Below, in pieces: positions 35,571 through 44,999 of a stretch of DNA of 64,000 nt; position 1 is the first letter of the stretch, and the number at the start of each line of letters is the position of its first letter. Source of the DNA: Acidobacteriota bacterium. Its GTDB lineage: Bacteria > Acidobacteriota > Vicinamibacteria > Marinacidobacterales > Marinacidobacteraceae. The notes below the pieces were generated by a model, which made no database searches, was not told where the DNA came from, and was given only the letters and a program-made list of their open reading frames with translations. The translations under genes and the position numbers were made by a program. Location: positions 199,643-263,642 of the forward strand of contig JAJDUD010000008.1 in assembly GCA_022826825.1 (NCBI GenBank), read 5' to 3'.

Positions 35571-35827
35571 CGCGTGCCCGAGGCGTCACCGACCGAAGCG
35601 GCCACGGCTTTCGCGATCATGCGGTCCTTGTCCCTGGCGATGTCCGTCGGGGCGCCGTCCCCGAGATCGAAGACGATGGAGCGATCGACCGTCCGCGGCG
35701 GCCGTGCGATGTCCCGGTCCACCAGCCGCCGCACGTATTCGGCGAGCGAAACGCCGAGTTCCGCCGCCCGCGCCCGCGCTTGGGCGTGGCGCTCGGAATC
35801 GAGCGAGATTTGAGTGCGAACCATCAT
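35567..35827 (-). CDS. vapB: VapB-type ribbon-helix-helix antitoxin
   Basis: 86 residues; two consecutive ATG codons (35827 and 35824) are possible starts. MVRTQISLDSERHAQARARA and the LGVSLAEYVRRLVDRDI segment make a ribbon-helix-helix DNA-binding domain. The C-terminal region (IVFDLGDGAPTDIARDKDRM) is toxin-neutralising-like. Regulation is probably autogenous from the repeats just upstream. Confidence 0.85.
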   Translation of the reverse strand: MMVRTQISLDSERHAQARARAAELGVSLAEYVRRLVDRDIARPPRTVDRSIVFDLGDGAPTDIARDKDRMIAKAVAASVGDASGTR

Positions 35828-35832
35828 TGCGT

Positions 35833-35861
35833 CACCATAATGATATCACCTATCCGGTGAA
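35833..35861 (-). promoter_or_regulatory. Putative vapBC promoter/operator
   Basis: TATCAT (35841-35846) is a -10-like hexamer 13 bases before the antitoxin ATG. It is flanked by two GGTGA copies 14 bases apart and a third in inverted orientation at 35857-35861. This is a typical layout for a ribbon-helix-helix operator, but the match is short. Confidence 0.35.
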
Positions 35862-35925
35862 TCTGGATCTCCGACCCCGACGGAAATCGCTAGCATGTCG
35901 CCGGAACCCTGCCAGACGCTCACTG

Positions 35926-37167
35926 ATGTTCTCCGGAATCCGCTTCCGCGACCTCGTCGCGGTCGTAGGCGTCGCGGGCGTGCTGGTGGCCGGAGCGGTG
36001 CTGCTCCACCAGGCGCGCCCACGCGTCGCGGGGCGCTCCCCCGAGCAGATCCGGGCGAGCGGCGAGTGCGCGAACTGCCACCGCAACGAGACCGGGGCGG
36101 TGGTGGCGCAGTTCGAGATGAGCGCGCACGCGGGCGCCGGGGTGACCTGCCTCGATTGCCACCAGGTGCGTCCCGGACAGATGGTCGTCGAACACCACGG
36201 GTTCGAGATCACCACCGCGACCACCGCGCTCGCCTGCCAGGACTGCCACGCCGACGAGGTGCGCCAGTTCGAGCGCAGCCGCCACGCACTCCCCGCCTAC
36301 GCGGCGGTCATGGGGACGGAGGGGTATCCCGCGACGTTTCCCGCCGAGCGGATCGCCCGCGCCGAGGAGATCCATCCCGGAGCGGTCGAGCGCCCGCCGA
36401 ACGCGCTCGCGCGGCTCGAGGGTCCGGCGACCACCGTCTCCGGCTGTCTCGGCTGCCACGACATCGGGCGGCCGAACGCCGACGGCTCGATCGGGACCTG
36501 CACGGCCTGCCACAGCCGGCACTCCACCGCGATCTCGCTCGCCCGGGCGCCGGCTACCTGCGGGCAGTGCCACATGGGGCCGGACCACGCGCAGAAGGAG
36601 ATCTACAGCGAGTCGAAGCACGGCATCCTCTTCGAGGCCCAGCGGCACCTGATGAACCTGGACGCCGAACCGAAGCTGCTGACGGCCTTCGACATGCCGG
36701 TGCCCACCTGCGCCACCTGCCACCTGAGCGGCCTGGAGGGCGCCAAGGTGACCCACGACACCACCGAGCGGCTCTCGTGGTGGCTCTTCGCCCCGGTCTC
36801 CGAGAAACGGCCGCACTACGACCAGGCGCAGGCCGAGATGCAGGGCATCTGCCTGAAGTGCCATGCGGAGAACCAGGTACGGCAGTTCTATGCCGACGCC
36901 GAGGCGCTGGTGGAAACCACCAACGCCCGGGTTGGAGAGCTCATGGAGCGCATGGCCGCGGTGCAGGAGGCGGGGCTGCTGACCGAGGCGCCGTTCGACG
37001 AGCCGCTCGATTTCCTGTTCTTCGACGCTTGGCACTACGCGGGACGCACGGTGAAGCACGGGGCGTTCATGGACGGCGCCGACTTCGTGCAGTGGCACGG
37101 CACCTACGATCTGATGAACCGGATCACCGAGATCGAGGAGCGGATCGCCCTGCTTTCGCCGGAGTGA
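35926..37167 (+). CDS. Membrane-anchored octaheme c-type cytochrome, hydroxylamine-oxidoreductase-like
   Basis: 413 residues. One N-terminal hydrophobic segment (about 10-28) anchors or exports it. Eight CxxCH sites lie at residues 48, 75, 104, 174, 192, 212, 262 and 309. CHMGPDHAQKEIYSESKHGI after heme 6 is an HAO-family landmark. HAO-type enzymes interconvert hydroxylamine, NO, nitrite or ammonia; reverse-acting relatives reduce hydroxylamine. Y298 lies 11 residues before the last heme Cys; whether it equals the HAO cross-linking Tyr cannot be decided by eye. A multi-span membrane protein gene follows after 43 bases, a plausible quinone-side partner. Confidence 0.82.
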   Translation: MFSGIRFRDLVAVVGVAGVLVAGAVLLHQARPRVAGRSPEQIRASGECANCHRNETGAVVAQFEMSAHAGAGVTCLDCHQVRPGQMVVEHHGFEITTATTALACQDCHADEVRQFERSRHALPAYAAVMGTEGYPATFPAERIARAEEIHPGAVERPPNALARLEGPATTVSGCLGCHDIGRPNADGSIGTCTACHSRHSTAISLARAPATCGQCHMGPDHAQKEIYSESKHGILFEAQRHLMNLDAEPKLLTAFDMPVPTCATCHLSGLEGAKVTHDTTERLSWWLFAPVSEKRPHYDQAQAEMQGICLKCHAENQVRQFYADAEALVETTNARVGELMERMAAVQEAGLLTEAPFDEPLDFLFFDAWHYAGRTVKHGAFMDGADFVQWHGTYDLMNRITEIEERIALLSPE

Positions 37168-37210
37168 CCGCGTTCCGCGGACCACTGGCGCGGATGTTCC
37201 CGGCGAGCCC

Positions 37211-38071
37211 GTGAATCTGTCGCTCGCGAACCTGCGCCGCCGCCGGCGCCTCCTGCTCGAGGTCTTTCTCGCCGGGAACCTGCTGTTTCTGGCCGTGGAC
37301 ATCTTCTTCGCGCACTCGGTGAACTCGTTCCGGGAACCGGTCGAGTGGCTGCCGCTCTGGTTCTCGCTGGCCGGGGGCCTGGTGCTCTTCGGGCTCCTCG
37401 CGTCCGGGCGGGGCCCGGACGCAGCGGCGACCCGGTGGGCGGGAGGCGTCATCGGCGCGCTCTCGATCGGGGTGGGAATCTGGGGCGCGATCCTGCACCT
37501 CGAGAGCGCTTTCTTCCGCCGGTTCGCCCTCGACGGACTGATCTACGCGGCGCCCTTCGTGGCGCCGCTCGCCTACGCCGGGATCGGGTTCCTGCTGCTC
37601 GCCAACCGCGCGGGTCTCTTCCGTCCCGCCGATGACGATTTCGGTTGGGGCCAGTGGGTGACGATGTTCGCGGCCGGCGGGTTCGCGGGCAATTTCCTGC
37701 TCTCGCTGCTGGATCACGAACAAAACGGCTTCTCCTTCTGGACCGAGTGGATCCCGGTGGCCGCGGCGGCGCTGGCGGTGTCGAGCCTGGTACTCGTCGG
37801 AGTGCGGCACGCGCCGGCGCCGGGACTGGTCCGTCTTGCGGTCCTGACGCTGCTCCTCCAGGTGGGCGTCGGGCTCCTCGGCTTCTGGCTCCACCTCGAC
37901 GCCGGCATCAGCGCCATCGGCGGGCGTCCCTTCGAGGCGTTCGTCCACGGGGCGCCGCCGTTCGCCCCGCTCCTGTTCGCCGATCTCGCGGTGCTTGCCG
38001 GAATCGGGCTGCTCGCCCTGCCGGCGTCCGCCGTTCCCGGCGGGACCGGTCAGCCCTCGCCGCGGCGGTGA
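37211..38071 (+). CDS. Polytopic membrane protein of unknown function beside the octaheme cytochrome
   Basis: 286 residues from GTG. About eight hydrophobic helices; conserved-looking polar residues inside membrane segments include His in IWGAILHLESAF, His in SLLDHEQNGF and His in LGFWLHLDAG. Spaced membrane histidines could ligate heme b or contact quinone. No family was recognised. Gene order suggests it partners the HAO-like cytochrome. Its last 22 bases overlap the convergent gene. Confidence 0.6.
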   Translation: MNLSLANLRRRRRLLLEVFLAGNLLFLAVDIFFAHSVNSFREPVEWLPLWFSLAGGLVLFGLLASGRGPDAAATRWAGGVIGALSIGVGIWGAILHLESAFFRRFALDGLIYAAPFVAPLAYAGIGFLLLANRAGLFRPADDDFGWGQWVTMFAAGGFAGNFLLSLLDHEQNGFSFWTEWIPVAAAALAVSSLVLVGVRHAPAPGLVRLAVLTLLLQVGVGLLGFWLHLDAGISAIGGRPFEAFVHGAPPFAPLLFADLAVLAGIGLLALPASAVPGGTGQPSPRR

Positions 38072-38775
38072 TGCCGCTCCATCTCGACGAACTGGGCGAT
38101 CAGGTCCGAGTGGCCGGCGATCCGGAAGGTGTACCGGGGCACCTGCGCTCCGTGGGTTCGTGACATGAACGGCTCGCCCCAGAAGCTGAGGAGCGCCTCG
38201 GTCGCGCCGTCCGGCTCGAACTCGGCCAGGATGAAGGAGACCGTTTCCGGCAGCTTCCGCCAGCGCGGTTCGGCCACCTTGGCGGCGCCGCGGCACGCCT
38301 CGATCTTCGGTGCCATGAAGCGGTCCCAGCGCTCCCGTTCCCCGTGGCCGGACAGGAACTCGATGGACTCGACGCGCGGGTTCTCGATGGCGGGACGCAA
38401 CATGAGGTCGAATACCTCCTGCGACCGGAACATCGCGAAGCACATGTTGAACCAGACCATCCGGCCGTGCGCCGCCTCCGCGAACCGGCGGCTCTCGGCC
38501 TGGAGGAGGCGCGGCCCGATCAGGATCGCCTCCGGGGATTCCAACGCCCGGCGCAACGCGCCGACCTCGGCGCGTGTCTCCCGGATCGTCGCCGCGACCC
38601 GTTCGTCGTGTCCCTCCCGCCGGAGGTCGCGGAAGAGCAGCAGCGCCAGCAGGACGAGCGTGATCGTGAGCAGCACGTCCACCGCCACGATGTGGAGCAG
38701 GTGGAGCACGATCGCCGCGATCGCGGCGAGGATGCCCGCGACGATGTCCCAGTCGAGCCGCAGCAGCCGCTTCAC
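38050..38775 (-). CDS. Hypothetical protein with two N-terminal membrane helices
   Basis: 241 residues. Two adjacent hydrophobic segments (about 10-26 and 30-48) are followed by a basic linker and a soluble domain: RMVWFNMCFAMFRSQEVFDLMLRPAIENPRVESIEF...PRYTFRIAGHSDLIAQFVEMERHH. The layout resembles proteins in which a phospholipase-D-like or transcript-sensing fold is tethered to the membrane, but no catalytic motif is visible. No named family recognised. Convergent overlap with the preceding gene. Confidence 0.6.
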   Translation of the reverse strand: MKRLLRLDWDIVAGILAAIAAIVLHLLHIVAVDVLLTITLVLLALLLFRDLRREGHDERVAATIRETRAEVGALRRALESPEAILIGPRLLQAESRRFAEAAHGRMVWFNMCFAMFRSQEVFDLMLRPAIENPRVESIEFLSGHGERERWDRFMAPKIEACRGAAKVAEPRWRKLPETVSFILAEFEPDGATEALLSFWGEPFMSRTHGAQVPRYTFRIAGHSDLIAQFVEMERHHRRGEG

Positions 38776-38836
38776 GGGCTGACTCTACCGCCCCGGCGGG
38801 GCGCCGGACGCGGAGCGCCGCCGATGGCGCCGGGGG

Positions 38837-41800
38837 TCAGCCGGCGGTCCCGCGCGGCATCCCGCGCGCCCGCCAGACGAAGTAGATCGCCGGGAACACC
38901 ACCAGCACCACGGCCGCCGCGGTGACGACCCCGCCCACCATGGGGGCGGCGATCCGCTTCATCACGTCGGACCCGGCGCCGGTGCTCCACATGATGGGCA
39001 GCAGGCCGAGGGCGGTGGTGGCGGTCAGCATGGCGACGGGCCGCACCCGCCGGAGGGCGCCGTCGAACACCGCCTCGGAAAGTTCGGCGCGATTCGTGAG
39101 GCGCCCCGCCTCCCGGGCCGCGGCGCAGGACCGGTCGAGGTAGAGGAGCATCACCACGCCGGTCTCGGCGCTCAGCCCGGCGAGGGCGATGATCCCCACC
39201 CCGACCGCGATGCTCAGGTTGTAGTCGAGCGCGTGGAGAAGCCAGAAGGTGCCGGCGAGGGAGAGGGGCACCGCGGTGACCACGATGAGCGTCCGCGACA
39301 CCGAGCGGGTGCTCATCTGGATGGTCAGCAGGATGAGCACCAGGGTGAGCGGGATCATGATCTCCATCCGTTCCCGGGCGCGGAGCAGGAACTCGTACTG
39401 GCCGCTCCAGCCCAGGCTGTAACCGGTCGGGATCTCCACCTCCTCGGCGACCGCAGCCTGGGCGTTCTCGACATAGCTGCCGACGTCCACGTCCTCGATG
39501 TCCACGTAGATCCAGGCGTTCGGACGGGACTGCTCGCTCTTGATGACCGGCGGCCCCTTGACGAAGGACATGTCCGCGAGGAAGGCGAGCGGAATCTGCT
39601 GGCGGGTCGGCGTCTGGACGAGGATGTCCCCGAACTCGGAGGGGTTGTCGCGGAGGTCGCGGCTGTAGCGGAGGTTCACCGGATAGCGCTCGAGTCCCTC
39701 GACGGTGGTCGTGATGTTCATCCCGCCGATCGCCGACTGGATGACCTCCTGCACGTCGCCGACCGTCAGCCCGTAGCGGGCGATGGCGTCCCGGCGGACG
39801 CTGAAGTTCAGGTAGTTGCCCCCCATCGCCCGTTCCGAGTAGGCGGACCGGGTGCCGGGGACGTCACGCACCACGGCCTCGACCCGGCTGCCGAGGTCTT
39901 CGAGCACCCTCAGGTCGGGACCGGACAGCTTGACTCCGACCGGCGTCTTGATGCCGGTGGAGAGCATGTCGATCCGGGTCTTGATGGGCATCGTCCAGGC
40001 GTTCGTCAGCCCGGGGAACCGGATGGCGTCGTCCATCTCGGCGATAAGCCGGTCCGGGGTCATTCCGGGCCGCCACTCGCTCTCCGGCTTCAGCAGGATC
40101 GTCGTCTCGATCATGCTCAGGGGGGCCGGGTCGGTGGCGGTTTCGGCCCGGCCGACCTTCCCGAAGACGGTCTCCACCTCGGGGAAGTCCCGGAGGATCC
40201 GGTCGGTCTGCTGCAGGACCTCGCGGGCCTTGGTGATCGAGACCCCGGGCAGGGTGGTCGGCATGTAGAGCAGGTCGCCCTCCCAGAGCGGCGGCATGAA
40301 CTCCGACCCGAGGCGCGAGACGGGCACCGCGGTGGCGGCCGCTCCCGCCAGCGTGAGGACGAGGACCGCCCACCGCCACCTCAGGACCAGCCGCAGGATG
40401 GGCCGGTAGAGCGCCATGAGCAGCCAGGTGACCGGGTTACGGCCCGCCGGCCGGATGCGCCCGCGGATCCAGAAGCCGGCGAGCACCGGGACCAGGGTCA
40501 CGGAGAGGAGCGCCGCCGCCGCCATCGCGTAGGTCTTGGTGAACGCGAGCGGCCGGAAGAGCCGGCCCTCCTGCGCTTCCAGCGCGAAGATGGGCGCGAA
40601 GGAGATCGTGATCACCAGGAGCGCGAAGAAGAGCGTGGGCCCGACCTCGGTGGAGGCGCGCGCGATGATCTTCCAGTGGGGCACGCGCCCGCCGTCCCGC
40701 TCGAGGTGCCGGTGAGCGTTCTCCACGATCACGATCGCCGCGTCCACCATCGCCCCGATGGCGATCGCGATGCCCCCGAGCGACATGATGTTGGCTCCAA
40801 CCCCCTGGAAATACATGACGATGAAGGCCATCAGCACCGCGAGCGGGAGGGTGATCACCGCGACCAGCGCGGAGCGCAGGTGCAGCAGGAAGACGACGCA
40901 CACGAGCGCCACGATGGCCATTTCCTCGACCAGCTTCTCGCGGAGGGTGGCGACGGAGTTCTCGATCAGCACCGTCCGGTCGTAGACGGGCACCACCTCC
41001 ACTCCTGCGGGCAGGCCGGCCTGGAGCTCCTCGAGCCGCGCCTTGACCCGGCCGACGACCTCGTGGACGTTCGCGCCCGAACGCACCACGACGATGCCCC
41101 CGACGACCTCGCCTTCGCCGTTCAGCTCGGCGAGTCCCCGCCGGATCTCCGGTCCGAACTGGACGGTCGCGACGTCCTCGACGGTGACGGGGGTGCCGGA
41201 GGCGTCCACTCCGAGAGCGATCTGACGCACATCGTCGAGCCCCCGGATATAGCCCTCCCCGCGCACCATGAACTCGGTCTCCGCGGTCTCGAAGACCCGG
41301 CCCCCGACGTCCGTGTTGCTGCGGCGCACCGCGTCCCGGATCCGGGCCAGGGAGATGTCGTAGGCGCGCAGCCGGTTCGGGTCCACGGTGATCTGGTACT
41401 GCCGGACGAACCCGCCGACGCTCGCCACCTCCGAGACCCCCTGGACCGCGGTGAGCTCGTACTTGAGGAACCAGTCCTGGATCGACCGCAGCTCCGCGAG
41501 ATCGTGGTCATCCGAACGGAGCGCGTACATGTAGGCCCAGCCGACGCCGCTCGCGTCGGGACCCAACGAGGGGCTGACTCCCTCCGGCAGCCTGCCGCTG
41601 ACGTAGTTGAGGTACTCGAGGACCCGGCTCCGGGCCCAGTAGAGGTCGGTGCCGTCCTCGAAGATCACGTAGACGAACGAGAACCCGAAGAACGAGTAGC
41701 CGCGCACCACGGTGGCCGAGGGGACCGCGAGCATCTGGGTGGTGATCGGGTAGGTCACCTGGTCCTCCACCACCTGCGGGGCCTGTCCCGGGTAGTCGGT

Positions 41801-41950
41801 GAACACGATCACCTGGACGTCGGAGAGATCGGGGAGCGCGTCGAGCGGGATGGCGCGGAGCGCCTGGAACCCGGCGACGGCGAGGAACGCCGCCAGCACG
41901 AGGACGGACAGGCGGTTCCGGAGCGACCACTCGATGAGGCGCGTCAACAC
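38837..41950 (-). CDS. cusA: Heavy-metal RND efflux pump (CusA/CzcA)
   Basis: 1037 residues, the usual length of an HME-RND inner-membrane pump. Twelve transmembrane helices and two large periplasmic loops. Landmarks: VQVIVFTDYPGQAPQVVEDQ, the helix-4 block GGIAIAIGAMVDAAIVIVEN with the proton-relay Asp, YMPTTLPGVSITKAREVLQQ, and RIDMLSTGIKTPVGVKLSG. It exports a transition metal from periplasm or cytoplasm using proton flow. The sequence is close to CusA (Cu+/Ag+), but V replaces M at what I believe is the first position of the CusA Met triad, so the metal is not assigned. Last gene of cusCBA. Confidence 0.93.
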   Translation of the reverse strand: MLTRLIEWSLRNRLSVLVLAAFLAVAGFQALRAIPLDALPDLSDVQVIVFTDYPGQAPQVVEDQVTYPITTQMLAVPSATVVRGYSFFGFSFVYVIFEDGTDLYWARSRVLEYLNYVSGRLPEGVSPSLGPDASGVGWAYMYALRSDDHDLAELRSIQDWFLKYELTAVQGVSEVASVGGFVRQYQITVDPNRLRAYDISLARIRDAVRRSNTDVGGRVFETAETEFMVRGEGYIRGLDDVRQIALGVDASGTPVTVEDVATVQFGPEIRRGLAELNGEGEVVGGIVVVRSGANVHEVVGRVKARLEELQAGLPAGVEVVPVYDRTVLIENSVATLREKLVEEMAIVALVCVVFLLHLRSALVAVITLPLAVLMAFIVMYFQGVGANIMSLGGIAIAIGAMVDAAIVIVENAHRHLERDGGRVPHWKIIARASTEVGPTLFFALLVITISFAPIFALEAQEGRLFRPLAFTKTYAMAAAALLSVTLVPVLAGFWIRGRIRPAGRNPVTWLLMALYRPILRLVLRWRWAVLVLTLAGAAATAVPVSRLGSEFMPPLWEGDLLYMPTTLPGVSITKAREVLQQTDRILRDFPEVETVFGKVGRAETATDPAPLSMIETTILLKPESEWRPGMTPDRLIAEMDDAIRFPGLTNAWTMPIKTRIDMLSTGIKTPVGVKLSGPDLRVLEDLGSRVEAVVRDVPGTRSAYSERAMGGNYLNFSVRRDAIARYGLTVGDVQEVIQSAIGGMNITTTVEGLERYPVNLRYSRDLRDNPSEFGDILVQTPTRQQIPLAFLADMSFVKGPPVIKSEQSRPNAWIYVDIEDVDVGSYVENAQAAVAEEVEIPTGYSLGWSGQYEFLLRARERMEIMIPLTLVLILLTIQMSTRSVSRTLIVVTAVPLSLAGTFWLLHALDYNLSIAVGVGIIALAGLSAETGVVMLLYLDRSCAAAREAGRLTNRAELSEAVFDGALRRVRPVAMLTATTALGLLPIMWSTGAGSDVMKRIAAPMVGGVVTAAAVVLVVFPAIYFVWRARGMPRGTAG

Positions 41951-41962
41951 GGGTCGAATCCC

Positions 41963-43426
41963 TCAGTGGTGGCGGTGGGTCATCGCCGGTTCGGGCGCCT
42001 CGGGCTCGGGGGCTTCCGGTTCGGCAACCGGCGCCTTGATGGCCTGGGTGAGGTTGCTCTCGGAGTCGATCAGGAACTGGGCCGAGACCACGACCCGGTC
42101 CGCTTCGGAGATCCCGTCCACGATCTCCCAGACCCCGTCGCCGCTGGCGCCGAGGGTGACGTCCGCCACCCGGAACAGGCCGGGTGCGAGTTCGAGGACG
42201 ACCAGGTCCCGGGTGCCGCTCCGGATCACCGCCTCCTCGGGTACGGTCAGGGCGTTCCGGGCCACCGGAACGTCGAACGTGACGTTCGCGTACATGCCCG
42301 CGCGGAGCGCCAGGTCGGGGTTCGCGAGCTCGATGGACACGGTCATCGTCCGCGTTTCCTGGTTGAAGTGGGGATACAGGAAGCGGACGAACCCGGTGTA
42401 GGGCCGCCCCGGCACGTAGGGCAGCTCCACCTCGGCCCGCTGGCCGATCCGCATGGCCTGCACCTGGTGTTCGAAGATCTCGACGTCCACCCAGATGGTG
42501 GTCAGGTCGGCCAGCTTGTAGAGGTTCATCCCGGGCTGGACGTACATGCCGTCGAGCGCCTCGTCCACCTTCTCCACGACCACGCCGGTCACCGGAGAGA
42601 CTACCGAGAGGGTGCGGCGCGGGGTCTCCTCCTGCTCCAGCATGGCGATCTGTTCGTCGGTGATGTCCCAGTAACGGAGCCGGGCGCGGGCCGCTTGGAC
42701 GAGCGAGCGCGCCCGCCCGGCGACATCGGGGAACCGCGAGGCGTCGAGCCGCTCCGCGTAGTGCACCGCCTGGAGGTACTCGGTCTGGGCGGCGACCAGT
42801 TGCGGGCTGTAGATGTCGAAGAGGACCTGGCCCTCCTCGACCGTCTCCCCCAGGTAGTTCACCGCGACGTTCTCGATCCAGCCGTCGTACTTCGTGCCCA
42901 CCCAGGCGATCTGCTTGTCGTTGTGAGCCAGGGTGCCGACGGTGCGGATCGTCTGGGCGATGTCCCGCCGCTCGACGGGGGTGGTGCGGACGCCGATCCG
43001 CTGCACGAAGCCAGGGTCGAGGCGCACCGTGCCTTCCGGCCGGGCGCCCGCTTCGTCCGCGTAGACCGGGACCAGGTCCATCCCCATGGGCGACTTGCCG
43101 GGCCGGTCCGAGATGAAGTTCGGGTCCATGGGGGCGCGCCAGTAGAGGATCTCCCGCTCCGCTTCCTCCGCGTACACGGGAACGAGGTCCATCCCCATTG
43201 GGGACTTGCCGGGCCGATCCGAGGTGAAGTTCGGGTCCATGGGGGCGCGCCAGTAGAGGATCTCCCGCTCCTCGGCTGCGTCCTGCGCGCCGGCTTCGCC
43301 GACGCCCTCGACAGGGTCGCCGAACCGGGGCGGCCATTCCCAGCCCCCGAGCCACAGCACCACCAGGCCGAGAAGCGCCGCGCCCGCGAAGAAGGCGGTA
43401 GCGCCGATTACAGACGTCCGGTTCAT
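41963..43426 (-). CDS. cusB: RND periplasmic adaptor (CusB-like) with two tandem metal-binding domains
   Basis: 487 residues with an N-terminal signal or anchor helix (about 5-28). Residues 54-90 and 91-127 are near-identical 37-residue copies of a heavy-metal-binding domain (EREILYWRAPMDPNF, then SDRPGKSPMGMDLVPVYA), a 111-bp tandem duplication. The adaptor body (DIYSPQLVAAQTEYLQ, VVSPVTGVVVEKV, VWEIVDGISEADRVVVSAQF) follows. It ends MTHRHH, possibly metal-binding. It bridges CusA to the outer-membrane factor. ATGA overlap with the upstream factor gene. Confidence 0.92.
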   Translation of the reverse strand: MNRTSVIGATAFFAGAALLGLVVLWLGGWEWPPRFGDPVEGVGEAGAQDAAEEREILYWRAPMDPNFTSDRPGKSPMGMDLVPVYAEEAEREILYWRAPMDPNFISDRPGKSPMGMDLVPVYADEAGARPEGTVRLDPGFVQRIGVRTTPVERRDIAQTIRTVGTLAHNDKQIAWVGTKYDGWIENVAVNYLGETVEEGQVLFDIYSPQLVAAQTEYLQAVHYAERLDASRFPDVAGRARSLVQAARARLRYWDITDEQIAMLEQEETPRRTLSVVSPVTGVVVEKVDEALDGMYVQPGMNLYKLADLTTIWVDVEIFEHQVQAMRIGQRAEVELPYVPGRPYTGFVRFLYPHFNQETRTMTVSIELANPDLALRAGMYANVTFDVPVARNALTVPEEAVIRSGTRDLVVLELAPGLFRVADVTLGASGDGVWEIVDGISEADRVVVSAQFLIDSESNLTQAIKAPVAEPEAPEPEAPEPAMTHRHH

Positions 43427-44835
43427 GAGGCCCTCCCGGCGGGCAGGGGTACCCGGGTGCCGATGCCCCGTTCGAGATCGGCGAGCGCGATGAGGAGGTC
43501 GGACACGTAGCGGGCGCGCATCCTCAGGACATCGAGTTGGACGCGTTCGCCGTCGAGCAGGTCCAGGACTCCCACCTGGCCCGTTTCGTACGCGGTCTCG
43601 GTGGCCCGGAGCGTTTCCTCACTCTGGGGAATGAGCACGGTTTCGAGCAGGGCGAGCTGTTCCTCGATGGTCTCGACCCGGATGAGGGCCAGTTCCACCG
43701 CGTTCTCCATGGCGTCCTGGGCCTCTTCGAGGCGCCTTCGATTCGCCGTGAGCCGGTGCCCGGCTTCCTCGACGCCGGCGCGGTAGCTCTTCTTCCACAC
43801 CGGCAGCGAGACGCCCACCGATACGTTCAACGAGTTCTTGCCGTTGTCCGGCGGAAGCGGGCCGAGGACGTCCCCCGGGTCGCGGCCGGCGACGTTCATC
43901 AGCGCGAGGCTCGCGGTGAAGCGCGGCCGGAAGTTCATCCCCGCCAGTTCGACGGCGTTCTCGCTCGCCTCGATGAGCGCCGTCGCCGCGCGCAGTTCCT
44001 GCCGGTGCCGCTCCCCCAGATCCAGCAGGTGCGCCCGGTCCAGGCTCACCGCGGGAGGCTCGATGGCGGGAACCTGTGGAACGGCGGTCTCCGGGGACCG
44101 GGCGCAGAGCGTGTTGAGGTTCACGGCGAGCGTCCGGCGCTGGCGGACGAGCTGCCGCTCCCGGTCGGAGATCCGGGTGAGTTCCGCCTGGAGCCGGATG
44201 ACCGCCTGCTGGAGGCCCTGGCCGGTGGCGTAGCGCGCCCGCGCCAGCGTTTCGTAGTGCCCGAGGAGCGAGCGTTCCTCTTCCAGCAACCGCAGCGCGG
44301 CGTCGAGGTAGGCGATGTCGTAGAACGTCCGCTTGACCCGGGCGATGATCTCGCGCTCCTCGGCCTGGAGGCGGAGGAACTGGGCATCCGCTTCGGAGAG
44401 CGCCACCCGGCCGCGCAGATCGCGGGCGCCGAACCAGGGCAGGGACTGGGTCACCGTGATGCCACCGGTCTGGGACCCGACCCGGGTCTCAACGCTCCGG
44501 AGCGCCTGGCTCACGTTCAGCGTCGGGTCCGGGAGGGCCGTGACCTGCGGAATGCGCTGGCGGGCGGCCTGGTAGTTCGCCCGGGACGCGAGCAGGGCGG
44601 GATGCCGCTCGATGGCGCTGTCCACACAGCTTCTGAGCTCGGGTTCCCCGGCGTAGTAGGCGGGGCTCGCCTCGGGACCGGACCCGGGCTGGACTCCGCC
44701 GGCCGCCGGAAGGGCCGCCAGGACCGCGGCCGCGAGGGCGGAGAGGGATCGAAAAGGAAACACGATAGGGAGAATCCGTCGCCAGGCTGCGGCGGGCCGG
44801 GCCAGGCCAATCGGCGCTGGCTGCCGGCGGGTCAC
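43423..44835 (-). CDS. cusC: TolC/CusC-type outer-membrane factor
   Basis: 470 residues, GTG start taken at 44835; another GTG at 44763 is possible and neither has a clear ribosome binding site. Signal-like hydrophobic stretch near residues 28-47. Two OEP repeats with long coiled coils (LLASRANYQAARQRIPQVTA, VKRTFYDIAYLDAALRLLEE; LIEASENAVELAGMNFRP, ETAYETGQVGVLDLLDGERV). It forms the export duct for the CusBA pump. First gene of the pump operon. Confidence 0.88.
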   Translation of the reverse strand: MTRRQPAPIGLARPAAAWRRILPIVFPFRSLSALAAAVLAALPAAGGVQPGSGPEASPAYYAGEPELRSCVDSAIERHPALLASRANYQAARQRIPQVTALPDPTLNVSQALRSVETRVGSQTGGITVTQSLPWFGARDLRGRVALSEADAQFLRLQAEEREIIARVKRTFYDIAYLDAALRLLEEERSLLGHYETLARARYATGQGLQQAVIRLQAELTRISDRERQLVRQRRTLAVNLNTLCARSPETAVPQVPAIEPPAVSLDRAHLLDLGERHRQELRAATALIEASENAVELAGMNFRPRFTASLALMNVAGRDPGDVLGPLPPDNGKNSLNVSVGVSLPVWKKSYRAGVEEAGHRLTANRRRLEEAQDAMENAVELALIRVETIEEQLALLETVLIPQSEETLRATETAYETGQVGVLDLLDGERVQLDVLRMRARYVSDLLIALADLERGIGTRVPLPAGRAS

Positions 44836-44999
44836 CGGGTCGGCGGGCCCGGGAAACCGCCCCGCGCCGGGTTCCGGCGCGGGCCACCGGTCGTCAGGGG
44901 AGCTGGCCGGGAGCGGCGCTTTCGGGGCGCGCGAGCGAGGCGCGGGCCCGGTCCGGCGACGCTCGGCTCAGCGGGACCGAACGTACGGCGGACGGAGAC

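Noticed and set aside
39233-43510. A 1425-codon open frame on the plus strand opposite cusA and cusB
   Set aside because: It is antisense to two clear pump genes. Its composition (Asp/Glu/Arg/His/Gly-rich, no hydrophobic core) is what GC-rich antisense reading gives, and it shows no family motif.
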